DNA of 32,152 nucleotides from assembly GCA_946480245.1 (NCBI GenBank), contig CAMLIZ010000044.1, forward strand, positions 1-32,152. The letters are read 5' to 3'. Under the pieces are notes generated by a model. The model had not been told where the DNA came from and did no database searches. It saw nothing but the letters and a program-made list of their open reading frames with translations. The translations under genes and the position numbers were made by a program. Shown one piece after another: positions 9,565 through 18,428 of this stretch (the stretch's first letter is position 1; every line of letters begins with the position of its first letter). This stretch comes from an uncultured Pseudomonadota bacterium. Lineage in GTDB: Bacteria; Pseudomonadota; Gammaproteobacteria; Burkholderiales; Burkholderiaceae.

Positions 9565-11655
9565 TCAGCGGGCCGGGGCGCCCGGCAAGGTGCGGCTCAG
9601 CATCTCGCGCACTGCCGCGAGCAGGGCCTCGCTGCCAAAGGGCTTGCGGATCACCACGGCCTGCGCACCCACGGCTGCGCGCAGCGCCTCGGCATCGGCG
9701 TAGCCTGTGCAGAACAGCACCGGCGTGCCGGGGCGGCGCCGCAGCGCCTCGCGCGCCAGCTCGGCGCCGTTCATGCCAGGCATCGCAAAGTCCAGCAGCA
9801 GCAGGTCGGGCGCGGTGTCTTCGAGCAGGCGCAGGGCCTGCGCTCCGTCACCGGCCTGCTGCACCCGATAGCCGGCACTGTGCAGCGTTTCGGCGACCAC
9901 GCAGCGTACTGCCTCGTCGTCGTCCACCAGCAGCACGCGCTGGCCGGCGCAGCCGCTGTCGATCTCTGCATCTTGCTCGCAGGGCGTGGCCGCGGCCGGC
10001 GCGCAGCGGCGCAACCACAGACGCACCGTCGTGCCCACACCCTCGACGCTGTCGATCGCCGCGCCGCCGCCTGTCTGCTGCGCGAAGCCGTACACCTGCG
10101 ACAGCCCCAGGCCGGTGCCCTTGCCGACCTCCTTGGTGGTGAAGAACGGGTCGAACGCACGCTCGCGCACGGGGGCGCTCATGCCGCTGCCGGTGTCGCT
10201 GACTGCCAGCTCCACGTAGTCGCCGGCGGGCAGCACGCCGCGGCCGTCGGCGCTCATCGGCTGGGTGGTGATCAGCAGCACGCCGCCGCCCGGCATCGCG
10301 TCGCGTGCGTTGATGGCCAGGTTGAGCAATGCGAGCTCGAACTGCGTGACATCGGACTGCACCCACAAGTGAGGCGCCGCCAGCTGCAGCTGCACGTCCA
10401 CCGTGGTGCCGAGCGTGCGGCCGAGCAGGTCGCGCAGGCCGGTCACCGCGGCGTCCACCGCCAGCGGCTTCAAGTCGAGGTTGTGCGTGCGCGAGAACGC
10501 GAGCAGGCGCGACGTGAGCTGCGCGCCGCGCTCGACCGCGCGTGCAGCGCCGTCGGCCCAGCGCAGCACGGTGGTGTCACTGGTGGTGCGCCGGATCAGC
10601 TCCACATGGCCGCGGATTGCCTGCAGCAGGTTGTTGAAGTCGTGCGCGATGCCGCCGGTGAGCTGGCCCACGGCTTCCATCTTCTGCGCCTGGCGCAGCG
10701 CGGCTTCCACCTCGCGCAGCGACTCCGCCTGGCGCTTCTGCTCGGTGATGTGGCGGCCCACCGCGTACACAGCGCCGTTGTCGAGCGCGCGGTTCCAGGC
10801 GATCCAGCGGTAGCTGCCGTCCTTGTGGCGGTAGCGGTTGTCGGAGGCGATCGAGCCCACGGTGAGTGCGGTGGCGATGGCCGCATGCGATCCGGGCAGG
10901 TCTTCCGGATGCACGAACTCGCGGAAATGGTGGCCCACCACCTCGTGCGGCTCGTAGCCCAGCACCTCGCGCCAGGCCGGGTTGGCCGCCAGGAACAGGC
11001 CGCCGGGCGACACCACCACCAGCAAGTCGGGCGAGTGGCGCCACAGGCGGTCGCGCTCCTCGGTGGCTGCCTGCACGCGCTGCTCCAGGCTGGCGAACAG
11101 GCGTGCGCGCTCCACGGCGTCCCAGGTGCGGCCCGCCACTTCCTCGACCAGGGTCACCTCGTCGGGTAGCCAGTCGCGCGGTTGCGAGTCGTGCACGTAC
11201 AGCACCGCGCGCAGGCGCCCCTGCTTGACCAGCGGCACGATCACCGCCGAGCGCACGCCCATCGCCTGCCACACCTGCGCGAAGGCCTGGTGCGCGCGCG
11301 GCTCGGCTGCGGCATCGCCGGCCACGAAGGTGCTGCCGTCGCGCAGCGTGTCGATCACCGCGCCGTAGGCCTCCAGCCCGCGCGTGCTGCCGGCCAAGCT
11401 GGCCAGCGAGGGGCCGTACCAGTGGCGGTGCACGCGCACGCTGTGCTCCGCGTCGTCCACTTCGGCGTAGCCGGCGCGGCCGGCAGCCAGCTGCTCGCCG
11501 AGCGCCGCGGCGGCGGCGGCCATGATCTCCTCGGGGTCGGCGAGTGCGCGCAAGCGGTCGCCGAGCGCAAGCAGGAAGCGCTGGCGTCGCTCACTGGCCT
11601 GCAGGCGCGCCAGCAGGGCGCTCGTGGCGTCGGATGGCGGCAGGTCGGGCGGCAT
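9565..11655 (-). CDS. Soluble GAF-PAS hybrid sensor histidine kinase
   Basis: A 696-residue protein without transmembrane segments, so a cytoplasmic sensor. GAF is about residues 20-190 and PAS about 200-305 ([20 protein letters not shown], then [13 protein letters not shown]). HisKA has [11 protein letters not shown] (H338), the variant typical of bacteriophytochrome/NtrB-like kinases. HATPase_c has [17 protein letters not shown] and [14 protein letters not shown]. The receiver (about 572-690) has [17 protein letters not shown] (D622) and K671. No GAF bilin-binding Cys is evident, so light sensing is not supported. There is no separate response regulator gene next to it; the receiver is built in and the output partner is unknown. 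It starts at the ATG at 11655. Confidence 0.93.
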   Translation of the reverse strand: MPPDLPPSDATSALLARLQASERRQRFLLALGDRLRALADPEEIMAAAAAALGEQLAAGRAGYAEVDDAEHSVRVHRHWYGPSLASLAGSTRGLEAYGAVIDTLRDGSTFVAGDAAAEPRAHQAFAQVWQAMGVRSAVIVPLVKQGRLRAVLYVHDSQPRDWLPDEVTLVEEVAGRTWDAVERARLFASLEQRVQAATEERDRLWRHSPDLLVVVSPGGLFLAANPAWREVLGYEPHEVVGHHFREFVHPEDLPGSHAAIATALTVGSIASDNRYRHKDGSYRWIAWNRALDNGAVYAVGRHITEQKRQAESLREVEAALRQAQKMEAVGQLTGGIAHDFNNLLQAIRGHVELIRRTTSDTTVLRWADGAARAVERGAQLTSRLLAFSRTHNLDLKPLAVDAAVTGLRDLLGRTLGTTVDVQLQLAAPHLWVQSDVTQFELALLNLAINARDAMPGGGVLLITTQPMSADGRGVLPAGDYVELAVSDTGSGMSAPVRERAFDPFFTTKEVGKGTGLGLSQVYGFAQQTGGGAAIDSVEGVGTTVRLWLRRCAPAAATPCEQDAEIDSGCAGQRVLLVDDDEAVRCVVAETLHSAGYRVQQAGDGAQALRLLEDTAPDLLLLDFAMPGMNGAELAREALRRRPGTPVLFCTGYADAEALRAAVGAQAVVIRKPFGSEALLAAVREMLSRTLPGAPAR

Positions 11656-11771
11656 GGGCGCGAGTCTATGGGCCGGTCAGCTCGGTGCAAACCCCAGTGT
11701 TGTCGATTCCGGCGATGCTGTTTCGTCGTGCGGTTGAAGCAGGCGCTTCATCAACCCAAGGAGAGACGACG

Positions 11772-12293
11772 ATGCGATTCCCATTGATGGCCCAGGCGGA
11801 CAAGGCAGGCTCAGGCGGTGGCGCGGTGCCGAAGGTGCCGCCGCCGAACGGCGCGCTGCCGTACCTGATCGTGCAGGGTGCAGGCGACGCGATCGGCTAC
11901 TACCAGCGCGTGTTCGGCGCCACGCTGGTGGTGCGGCTGGACGCGCCGGACGGCAAGGTGCTGCATGCCGAGATGAAGGTGGGCGAGGCGCGCTTCATGC
12001 TCACCGAGGAGCGCCCGGAGATGGGCTCGCGCAGCCCGCTCGCGCTCGGCGGCACGGCCTCGATGGCGGTGCTGTTCGTGCCCGACTGCGACGCGGTGGT
12101 GCAGCGCGCGGTGGACGCCGGCGCCAAGGTGATGATGCCGGTGGCTGACCAGTTCTGGGGCGACCGCAGCGGCAACATCATCGATCCGTTCGGCCACAGC
12201 TGGTTCATCTCCACGCACATGGAGGAGCCGACGCACGAGCAGATCCAGCAACGGCTGCAAGCGCTGTTCCAGAGCAAGGGCTCAAGCTGCTGA
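11772..12293 (+). CDS. VOC (glyoxalase/PhnB-like) family protein
   Basis: A 173-residue protein of the vicinal-oxygen-chelate superfamily, PhnB-like branch. Diagnostic blocks are LPYLIVQGAGDAIGYYQRVFGA near the start of the domain, LHAEMKVGEARFMLTEE in the middle, and DRSGNIIDPFGHSWFISTHMEEPT near the end. Many PhnB-like proteins are not characterised enzymes; others carry out isomerase, dioxygenase or resistance functions. The start at 11772 has AAGGAG about 8-10 nt upstream; ATG at 11787 is an alternative. It overlaps the convergent DUF1615 gene by 12 nt at the 3' end. Confidence 0.88.
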   Translation: MRFPLMAQADKAGSGGGAVPKVPPPNGALPYLIVQGAGDAIGYYQRVFGATLVVRLDAPDGKVLHAEMKVGEARFMLTEERPEMGSRSPLALGGTASMAVLFVPDCDAVVQRAVDAGAKVMMPVADQFWGDRSGNIIDPFGHSWFISTHMEEPTHEQIQQRLQALFQSKGSSC

Positions 12294-13385
12294 GGCGCGG
12301 GCCAGGCAGCTGCGATAGCGCTCGTTCACGCGCTCGGCAAACCATTCGGTGGTGAGCTTGCGCGTGATCTTCGGGCTGTGCAGCTGGATGCGCGGCAGCA
12401 CCGCACGCGGCAATGCGCGGCCCTCCACCGTGTCGGCCAGCTCGAACACGCGCTGGTAGAGCGCGCTGCGCTCGAAGCCTGCCTGCTCGCCGGCTTCGAG
12501 TGCGCCGTGGATCTCGGATGCGCTCATCCTCAGCCGCGGCGCGAGCACGCGCACGGCCAGCTCGGTGCTGCCGGGCTGGTCGCTTCCGGGGCGCACCAGA
12601 TCGCCGTCGAGCGCCAGCGGAATACCGGAGGCCTGGCTCACCGCCTGCTGGAACGCGGCGTTGCGGCTGGCATAGCGGCCGGCGTTGTAGTCGGCGAAGC
12701 GATACAGCATCTGCTCGTACGGTGCCGGGTAGTCGAGCAGGTGGGCTGTGCCGAAGTACAGGCCGCCACGGCGCGTGAACACTTCCTGTCGGATCGAGCC
12801 CTCCAGCGGATACGGATAGGGCTTGTCCTTGACCTGCTGCTCGGCGAACGCGATGCCCACCTGCATCGGGCCGGCGGTGCGCACCGGGTTCAGCCCGGCG
12901 AACAGCCGCTTGCCCATCGGCACCATGCCGATGAAGTCGTCGAACACGCGGCTCAGGTCCTGCTCGGTGCGTGCGGCGTCGATGCGCTCGGCGTAGCTGC
13001 GCCCGTCCGGCGAGCTGAGGTGCAGCGCGCCATGCACCAGCAGCGTCGGGATGCCCGCGCGCTCGGCGCGCTCGTCGATCTGGCGCCAGGCGATCTTGGG
13101 CAGGTTGGGCACGGCCGGGTCGACCCGGTAGCCACTCTCCTGCGCCGCCACCGACAGCACGGCACACAAGTTCTCGTCATGGGTGGGCAGCTGCAGCGAC
13201 GCCAGCGCCGCATAGATGTCGGTGGCCCAGCCGCTGCGGTCCGGCACGCTGGCGGGCATCAGCCGCACGATCTGCGCGCGCACTTCGGCGGGCCGGCGCT
13301 GCGGCAGCTCGGGCGCCGGGTGCTCGACCGCGCAGCCGGCCAGCAGCAGCACCAGCAGCCATGCCGGCTTCAGGTGCTGCTGCAC
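12282..13385 (-). CDS. DUF1615 domain lipoprotein
   Basis: A 367-residue predicted lipoprotein with lipobox LLAGC (Cys at about residue 18), then the DUF1615 pattern: VRAQIVRLMPASVPDRSGWA, DIYAALASL, VAAQESGYRVDPAVP, NPVRTAGPMQVGIAFAEQ, GGLYFGTAHLLDYPAPYEQM, YRFADYNAGRYASRNAAFQ, and LHSPKITRKLTTEWFAERV. The QESGYRVDP and NAGRYASRNAAFQ blocks recall lysozyme-like transglycosylases, so a cell-wall role is possible; the family has no established function that I know. The GTG start at 13385 is supported by GGAG 8 nt upstream and gives the lipoprotein signal directly. It overlaps the upstream GNAT gene by 16 nt, implying coupled translation. Confidence 0.87.
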   Translation of the reverse strand: MQQHLKPAWLLVLLLAGCAVEHPAPELPQRRPAEVRAQIVRLMPASVPDRSGWATDIYAALASLQLPTHDENLCAVLSVAAQESGYRVDPAVPNLPKIAWRQIDERAERAGIPTLLVHGALHLSSPDGRSYAERIDAARTEQDLSRVFDDFIGMVPMGKRLFAGLNPVRTAGPMQVGIAFAEQQVKDKPYPYPLEGSIRQEVFTRRGGLYFGTAHLLDYPAPYEQMLYRFADYNAGRYASRNAAFQQAVSQASGIPLALDGDLVRPGSDQPGSTELAVRVLAPRLRMSASEIHGALEAGEQAGFERSALYQRVFELADTVEGRALPRAVLPRIQLHSPKITRKLTTEWFAERVNERYRSCLARASAA

Positions 13386-14212
13386 CGCTGCATCTCCATC
13401 TGGCCGAGCGTGGCACGCAGCCCCTGCGCGAGCGCGGTGCGGGCGATGGGTGTGTGTTCGGGTTCGTCGACGAGGCGGCACGGCTGCTGCGGGAAATGGC
13501 GGGCCAACGCCAGCAGCAGCTGGCGTGCCGCCTCGTCGTTCGCAGCGCCGGCATCGAGCAGCCCGACCCGTTCGCCAAGCACCTGCACGACGGCGTACGC
13601 CGAGGGTGCATCGCGCGGGCCGATGCCGAACGCGGCGACGCCTGGTTGCTTCAGCACCTGCGCCACGCCCGGCCATTGGCGTCGCCACGTGGGCGCAGCG
13701 TCGGCATTCAGGCGTCGATGTGCCGCCTGCAGCGTTGGCTCGTCGAGCGCGATCGGCACTTCGGCCGCGTGGCCCGCCGGCAGCAGGCCGTCGAGCACCA
13801 GCAGCCGGCGCCCGTCGGCGAAGCCGGCCTCGCGGTACAGCGTGCGTGCCGGGTTCTGCTCGATGACCTCCAGCTGCGCGACCCGCACGCCGGCCTGCTG
13901 AAGCGCGGTCAGCTGCGCCTGGATCAGTGCACGTGCCGCGCCGCGCCGACGCTGTGCGGCCGCAATGCCGAAGCCGGCGATGTATCCGCTGCTGCCGCGC
14001 TGCGCCGCCAGCGAGATGCCGGCCGGCGCCCCGTCGGCATGCAGCACGCACGACAAGCGCAGATCGACACCAGCGCGTGCCATGTGCCGAGCCAGCATCT
14101 CGGGCGTGAAGTGCAGCGTCACGAAGTAGCCCTCGTACGCCTGGTTCCACACAGCGGTGAGCACGTCGAGCGGCAGCGTGTCGGCGGCTGCGATCGGAAA
14201 AGCCTGCGACAT
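13370..14212 (-). CDS. GNAT-family N-acetyltransferase
   Basis: A 280-residue protein whose first ~150 residues carry the GNAT fold: GYIAGFGIAAAQRRRGAARALIQ is the acetyl-CoA pyrophosphate-binding block with an Arg/Gly-rich loop, and LEVIEQNPARTLYREAGF is the usual last helix. The C-terminal ~110 residues have a second, degenerate acetyltransferase-like layout (AYAVVQVLGERVGLLDAG, then LLLALARHF). The substrate is unknown. It starts 8 nt after the pirin stop codon and ends inside the DUF1615 start region, so pirin, GNAT and DUF1615 are probably one transcript. The ATG at 14212 is chosen by homology; the ribosome-binding site is weak. Confidence 0.85.
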   Translation of the reverse strand: MSQAFPIAAADTLPLDVLTAVWNQAYEGYFVTLHFTPEMLARHMARAGVDLRLSCVLHADGAPAGISLAAQRGSSGYIAGFGIAAAQRRRGAARALIQAQLTALQQAGVRVAQLEVIEQNPARTLYREAGFADGRRLLVLDGLLPAGHAAEVPIALDEPTLQAAHRRLNADAAPTWRRQWPGVAQVLKQPGVAAFGIGPRDAPSAYAVVQVLGERVGLLDAGAANDEAARQLLLALARHFPQQPCRLVDEPEHTPIARTALAQGLRATLGQMEMQRCSST

Positions 14213-14220
14213 CGGCTGGA

Positions 14221-15114
14221 TCACGACATCGGGTTGGCCGGTGGCGGCGGGTCGCCGGGCAGCGGGATGAACTCGTCGTGATCCAGATCGGGCAGCTTCA
14301 TGCGGCCCGCGCGCCAGTCGGCCTTGGCCTGCTCGATGCGCTCCTTGCGCGAGGACACGAAGTTCCACTCGATGAAGCGCGGGCCCAGCGGTTCGCCGCC
14401 GAGCAGCATCACGCTGGCGTCGCTCAGGGCCTCGAAGAGCACCGGCTGGCCGGGGGCGAACACCAGCATCTGCCCGGTCTCGAAGCGCCGGCCCGCCACG
14501 CTGACCGTGCCGCGCGCCACGTAGGCCGCGCGCTCCGGGTACTCGGCCGGCAACTGCGCCTGGGCGCCCGCGCGCAACTCCCAGTGCACGTAGAACAGCG
14601 GCGAGTCCGTGCGCACGCGCGCCTCGGCGCCGAAGGCGCGGCCGGCCACCAGCCGCGCCCACAGGCCGTCGGCCTCGTAGGTGGGCAGGTCGGCAGCACC
14701 GTGATGGTCGAAGCGCGGCGCGGTTTCCTCCACCTCGGCCGGCAGCGCCACCCAGGCCTGGATGCCGTGCAGCCGGCCACCCTGGGCACGGGCGCGCTCG
14801 AAACGCTCGGAGTGCGTGATGCCGCTGCCGGCGGTCATCCAGTTGACCTCGCCGGGGCGAATCGGCTGCTCGGAGCCCACGCTGTCGCGGTGCGTGATCT
14901 CGCCCTCGAACAGGTAGGTCACGGTGGCCAGCCCGATGTGCGGATGCGGGCGCACGTCCACACTGCGCGGCAGGCCGGGTGCGAAGTCCACCGGCCCCAT
15001 GTGGTCGAAGAACACGAACGGGCCGACGCTGCGATGCTGGGCCTGCGGCAGCACGCGCCCCACCTCGAAGCCGCCGAGGTCGCGGCGGCGCGAGTCGATC
15101 ACGAGTTCGATCAT
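14221..15114 (-). CDS. Pirin family protein
   Basis: A 297-residue double-cupin protein. The N-terminal cupin has the pirin metal-binding set: RPHPHIGLATVTYLFEGE with H57 and H59, and GSGITHSE with H101 and E103, the same numbering as in human pirin. Bacterial pirins bind Fe or other metals; some have quercetinase activity and some modulate metabolic enzymes or respond to stress. The C-terminal cupin includes PLFYVHWELRAGAQAQLP. The start is the ATG at 15114, with GAGAGG about 9 nt upstream. It leads a probable pirin-GNAT-DUF1615 transcript; the gap to the upstream binding-protein gene is 70 nt and contains only GC-rich repeats. Confidence 0.93.
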   Translation of the reverse strand: MIELVIDSRRRDLGGFEVGRVLPQAQHRSVGPFVFFDHMGPVDFAPGLPRSVDVRPHPHIGLATVTYLFEGEITHRDSVGSEQPIRPGEVNWMTAGSGITHSERFERARAQGGRLHGIQAWVALPAEVEETAPRFDHHGAADLPTYEADGLWARLVAGRAFGAEARVRTDSPLFYVHWELRAGAQAQLPAEYPERAAYVARGTVSVAGRRFETGQMLVFAPGQPVLFEALSDASVMLLGGEPLGPRFIEWNFVSSRKERIEQAKADWRAGRMKLPDLDHDEFIPLPGDPPPPANPMS

Positions 15115-15184
15115 GGCTGGGCTGCCTCTCGCAATGAAGGAGCGGCCATTGTGGCGGCAGCGGCGGGGCCGCCGGGCAGCGTGG

Positions 15185-16261
15185 CTACTGCACCGCGCTG
15201 ATCTGCCAGAAGCCGTCGGCGGCCTCGGTCTTGTGCTGCAGCATGGCCGGCGGCAGCTGCACGCCGAGCGTGCCGGCGCGCCGGGGGTCCACCAGCACGG
15301 TGGGTTGCCGCTGGCGCAGCACCGGCAGCAGGTCGGGCTTGACGTGGCGCTGCAGGATCTTGGCGGCCTGCGCACCCGCCAGCCCGCCCACCGTGGCGAA
15401 GTCGGCCCCCACGTAGAGCACCGCACCCGGCACGCGCACCATCGCGAAGGCCACCACCGGGATGTTGTTCTCGGTGCCGAAATCGCCAAGATCCTTGGCC
15501 GGCTCGTAGTGACGCAGCCCGTAGTATGCGTCCAGCGGCACCGCGAACATCTGCGCCTCGCTGCCCGGCGCCAGCAGTTGCTTGAGCGCCGGGAAGATGC
15601 GCGCGTTCTTGTCCACCTGCGCGGCCGTTACCGTGAGGCCGAGGTGTTGCGCGCTGGCCTGGGCCGCCTGCACGTGGGCCACGCCGTTCTCGTCGTCGGT
15701 GTGCACCATGCCGATGCGCTGCACCTGCGGGAACACCGCGTGCACGATCTGCAGCGACGCGCCCATGTCGGTGTACAGCGTGGCGCCGGTGACGCCCGGG
15801 CCGCCATCGGTGATCGACGGGCAGCCGGCGTCGCGCGGGTTGGCCACCGCGGTGAACACCACCGGCACGTGCGCATCCTCGAGGATCGTCTTGGCGTACT
15901 TGGTGGCCGGCGTGCCGATGGTGAGCACCAGGTCGGGCTTGTGCTCGGCCATGCGAGTGGCTGCGTCGCGGATGCGCAGCAGCGTGACGAAGCGGTCCCA
16001 GAAGCCGCCGCGCTCCAGATCGAAGTCGATCTTCACGCGCTCGATCTTCAGGTTGCGGCCCTCGACGATGCCCTTGTCGCGCAGCGCCGCCAGGAAGCCG
16101 TCCATCGACTGCTGGAAGGGCTCGATGTCGGTCACCTGGATCACGCCCACGCGGTACACCGGCGCCTCGTCCATCGATGCGGGTGGCAGCGGCTGCAGGG
16201 CATGGCAGGGCAGTGCGCACAACAAGCCTGCGATCGACAAACCCAACGCCCACGTCCTCAT
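15185..16261 (-). CDS. ABC-type substrate-binding protein (ABC_sub_bind / PF04392-like)
   Basis: A 358-residue exported protein with a signal peptide (residues 1-22, ending PCHA). The mature part has the PF04392 layout: YRVGVIQVTDIEPFQQSMDG, LRDKGIVEGRNLKIE, PDLVLTIGTPATKYAK, VPVVFTAVANP (a hallmark) and IGMVHTDDENG. Known relatives belong to ABC uptake systems for peptides, tryptophan or other small molecules. No ABC permease or ATPase gene is adjacent, so this is an orphan binding protein that may serve a distant transporter or a sensor. The ATG at 16261 is chosen as the first Met of the signal peptide. The gene lies between pirin and ZIP genes on the same strand. Confidence 0.87.
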   Translation of the reverse strand: MRTWALGLSIAGLLCALPCHALQPLPPASMDEAPVYRVGVIQVTDIEPFQQSMDGFLAALRDKGIVEGRNLKIERVKIDFDLERGGFWDRFVTLLRIRDAATRMAEHKPDLVLTIGTPATKYAKTILEDAHVPVVFTAVANPRDAGCPSITDGGPGVTGATLYTDMGASLQIVHAVFPQVQRIGMVHTDDENGVAHVQAAQASAQHLGLTVTAAQVDKNARIFPALKQLLAPGSEAQMFAVPLDAYYGLRHYEPAKDLGDFGTENNIPVVAFAMVRVPGAVLYVGADFATVGGLAGAQAAKILQRHVKPDLLPVLRQRQPTVLVDPRRAGTLGVQLPPAMLQHKTEAADGFWQISAVQ

Positions 16262-16358
16262 GACACCCCATCCGATCTTCACTGCACAGCGCCGCGCGGC
16301 GTGCGCGGCGGCGGCGTGGATTTGAGCAGAAGGTGTTGCGGCATCTGCCCGCGCGCGC

Positions 16359-16384
16359 TTGGCCCGGCGAGCCAAAAGCTTGGC
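16359..16384 (-). terminator. Two overlapping hairpins downstream of the ZIP gene, possible weak terminator
   Basis: In the 134-nt gap after the ZIP stop codon, GCCAA and TTGGC arms can form either of two mutually exclusive hairpins (16371-16384 or 16359-16375). There is no clear U-tract on the minus strand, so termination is only possible, not demonstrated. The remainder of the gap shows nothing else. Confidence 0.2.
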
Positions 16385-16395
16385 CCCGGCCGGCG

Positions 16396-17325
16396 TCAGC
16401 CGAGGGCGGTGTCGAGCAGCATCATCAGCACGAAGCCGAGCATCAGGCCGCCGGTGGCCCAAGCCTCGTGGCCCTTGCGGTGCGACTCCGGAATGATCTC
16501 GTGGCTGATCACGAACAGCATGGCGCCGGCGGCCATCGCCAGCCCCCAGGGCAGCAGCCCGGCCGACAGGCTCACCACGCCGGCACCGAACACCGCACCG
16601 GCCGGCTCCACCAGCCCCGACAGCACGCCCAGCCCGGCCGACAGCGCGCGGCCATAGCCCACCGAGCGCAGCGCGAGCGCCACCACGAGCCCTTCGGGCA
16701 CGTCCTGGATCGCGATGCCGGTGGTGAGCGCGCTGGCGCCCACCGGATTGCTGCCGGCAAAGGCCACGCCGATCGCCAGGCCCTCGGGCAGGTTGTGCAG
16801 CGAGATCGCGATCACGAACAGCCACGCGCGCTTGAGCGCGCGCGCCTCGCGGCCTTCCAGGCCCTTGATGAAGTGCTCATGCGGCAGGCAGCGGTCCAGT
16901 GCCAGCAGCCCGAGCGCGCCGAGCAAGATGCCCGCCGACACCGTGAGCCCGGCGCCCCAGCGCCCCAGCCCGAGCGACTGCGCGGCATGCAGCCCCGGCA
17001 CGATCAGCGAGAACGCACTGGCGGCCAGCATCACGCCGGCGCCGAAGCCGAGCATCGTGTCGTTGAAGCGCTGCGAGAAGCTCTGCGACAGCAGCACCGG
17101 CACGGTGCCCAGCGCGGTGGCACCGGCCGCGGCCAGGCCGCCGACCAGCGCCATGCGCATGCGCGGGTCGTGACCGATCAGCTCGCCGAGGAGGCGATCG
17201 AGCAGCAGCGCGCAGCCGGCCAGCAACACGGCTGCGCCCACCCAGCGTCGCAGCGGCCAGCGGCGGCCGCCGGGTGCGGCAGCCGCGGGTGGCGCCACGC
17301 CTTCACCGACAGAAGGCGGCGACAT
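16396..17325 (-). CDS. ZIP-family divalent metal transporter
   Basis: A 309-residue inner-membrane protein with about eight hydrophobic segments. TM4 carries HNLPEG (177-182) and TM5 carries QDVPEG (207-212), the paired metal-site motifs of the ZIP/GufA group. A later HEIIPE (275-280) also matches the family. ZIP proteins import Zn, Fe, Mn or similar ions into the cytoplasm. In ordinary ZIPs the second motif is HExxEG-like; QDVPEG is the GufA-type form. The gene begins 12 nt after the manganese catalase stop codon on the same strand, so it is almost certainly cotranscribed. That points to manganese as a likely substrate, as inference from context. The ATG at 17325 is the only sensible start. 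Confidence 0.92.
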   Translation of the reverse strand: MSPPSVGEGVAPPAAAAPGGRRWPLRRWVGAAVLLAGCALLLDRLLGELIGHDPRMRMALVGGLAAAGATALGTVPVLLSQSFSQRFNDTMLGFGAGVMLAASAFSLIVPGLHAAQSLGLGRWGAGLTVSAGILLGALGLLALDRCLPHEHFIKGLEGREARALKRAWLFVIAISLHNLPEGLAIGVAFAGSNPVGASALTTGIAIQDVPEGLVVALALRSVGYGRALSAGLGVLSGLVEPAGAVFGAGVVSLSAGLLPWGLAMAAGAMLFVISHEIIPESHRKGHEAWATGGLMLGFVLMMLLDTALG

Positions 17326-17337
17326 GGCGCGGCGTAC

Positions 17338-18294
17338 TCAATGCCTTTGCTGCGACGCGGCGCTGCCGTCCACCTGGCGCTGGCCCTGCGAGGCCGGGTG
17401 CGCGGTGGCGTCCTGGCCGCCGCCGCCGTCGCCCAGCTCGGCGCCGGTGGTCGGGTTGCAGTCCGGGTCGGAGCGGGTGCGCTGCGCCATCTGCTGCACC
17501 GCCTGGAGATCGTTGCCGCGCAGCTGCACCGTGGCCTTGCCGTCGCCGCCGTCCACCGCGCACTGCTGCTCGCGGTCGCTCACGTACTCGAAGTTCTCGT
17601 CGCTGTTCCACGGGCCGCGCATGTCGTCCGCGCCGTCCTGCGACAGGTTGAAGTACGTGCGCGCAAAGCGCGGGTCGGCCGGCAGCTTGCCGGGCGGGAA
17701 ATTCGGCTGCATCGCGTACAAGGCCTTCTCGAACGACTGCTGGTGCGACACCTCGCGCGTCATCAGGAAGCCCAGCGCTTCCTTCACGCCCGGGTCGTCG
17801 GTCAGGTTGATCAGGCGCTCGTAGACGATCTTGGCGCGCGCTTCCGCGGCGATGTTGGAGCGCAGGTCGGCCGACGGGTCGCCGATCGAGTCGATGTAGC
17901 CGGCTGTCCACAGCTGCCCGCCGGAGTTGGTGAGCGCTGGGCCGCCGCCGTACAGCAACTGCGTCACGTGCGAGTCGTTGCCCGCGCCATGCAGCTTACG
18001 GAACAGCTCCGCCTCGCTGTCCACCGCTTCGGCCAGCGCGCCCTTGGCGCCCTTGTTGAGCATGCCGACGATGGTGCCGATCACCTCGAGGTGCGACAGC
18101 TCCTCGGTGGCGATGTCCAGCAGCATGTCCTTGCGGCCGGGGTCGTCCTCCGCCAGGGCCTGCGTGAAGTAGCGCAGCGCCGCCGCCAGCTCGCCCTGCG
18201 GCCCGCCGAACTGCTCGAGCATCAGGTTGGCCAGGCCGGGGTTGCATTCGCCGACGCGTACGGTGTACTGGAGACGCTTGTTGTGCATGAACAT
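17338..18294 (-). CDS. Manganese (non-haem) catalase
   Basis: A 318-residue cytoplasmic enzyme that converts hydrogen peroxide to water and oxygen at a dimanganese site. All five expected ligands are visible: E35, E65 and H68 (in ATEELSHLE), E151 (in NIAAEARAK) and H184 (in REVSHQQS). The family start MFxHNKRLQY is intact. The C-terminal ~40 residues are a low-complexity Gly/Ala/Gln/Asp tail ending in RH, common in this family but variable. The ATG at 18294 is preceded by AAGGAG about 10 nt upstream. It is cotranscribed with a ZIP transporter that could supply Mn. A strong GC hairpin lies 50-72 nt upstream of the start. Confidence 0.95.
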   Translation of the reverse strand: MFMHNKRLQYTVRVGECNPGLANLMLEQFGGPQGELAAALRYFTQALAEDDPGRKDMLLDIATEELSHLEVIGTIVGMLNKGAKGALAEAVDSEAELFRKLHGAGNDSHVTQLLYGGGPALTNSGGQLWTAGYIDSIGDPSADLRSNIAAEARAKIVYERLINLTDDPGVKEALGFLMTREVSHQQSFEKALYAMQPNFPPGKLPADPRFARTYFNLSQDGADDMRGPWNSDENFEYVSDREQQCAVDGGDGKATVQLRGNDLQAVQQMAQRTRSDPDCNPTTGAELGDGGGGQDATAHPASQGQRQVDGSAASQQRH

Positions 18295-18343
18295 GGGGTA
18301 CTGCTCCTTGGGTTCGATGCGCTGGTGTGGAGCGCGGGGGGGA

Positions 18344-18366
18344 GCGGCGCCGCATTGCGGCGCCGC
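18344..18366. repeat. Perfect GC-rich inverted repeat upstream of the Mn catalase
   Basis: Two copies of GCGGCGCCGC (18344-18353 and 18357-18366) flank ATT. Each copy is itself palindromic, so they are also direct repeats. RNA from the minus strand would form a very stable 10-bp hairpin about 50 nt before the catalase start. It lacks a U-tract, so it may be a leader structure, an operator, or the terminator of the short gene upstream. Confidence 0.45.
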
Positions 18367-18428
18367 CGTGAGGCGGATGGATCGAACGCGGCAAGGGGCA
18401 TTCCCGCGCAGCGGCGGCGCCGCGCGCG

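Noticed and set aside
9565..11655. GAF-PAS kinase considered as a bacteriophytochrome
   Set aside because: The PHY domain and an evident bilin-attachment cysteine are absent, so only its kinase core resembles that group.
12294..13901. Long plus-strand frame opposite the DUF1615 and GNAT genes
   Set aside because: It is antisense to two genes with clear family motifs and coupled translation.
16359..16375. TTGGC/GCCAA hairpin considered as a strong terminator
   Set aside because: It has no U-tract in the minus-strand direction and a competing hairpin; kept only as a low-confidence site.
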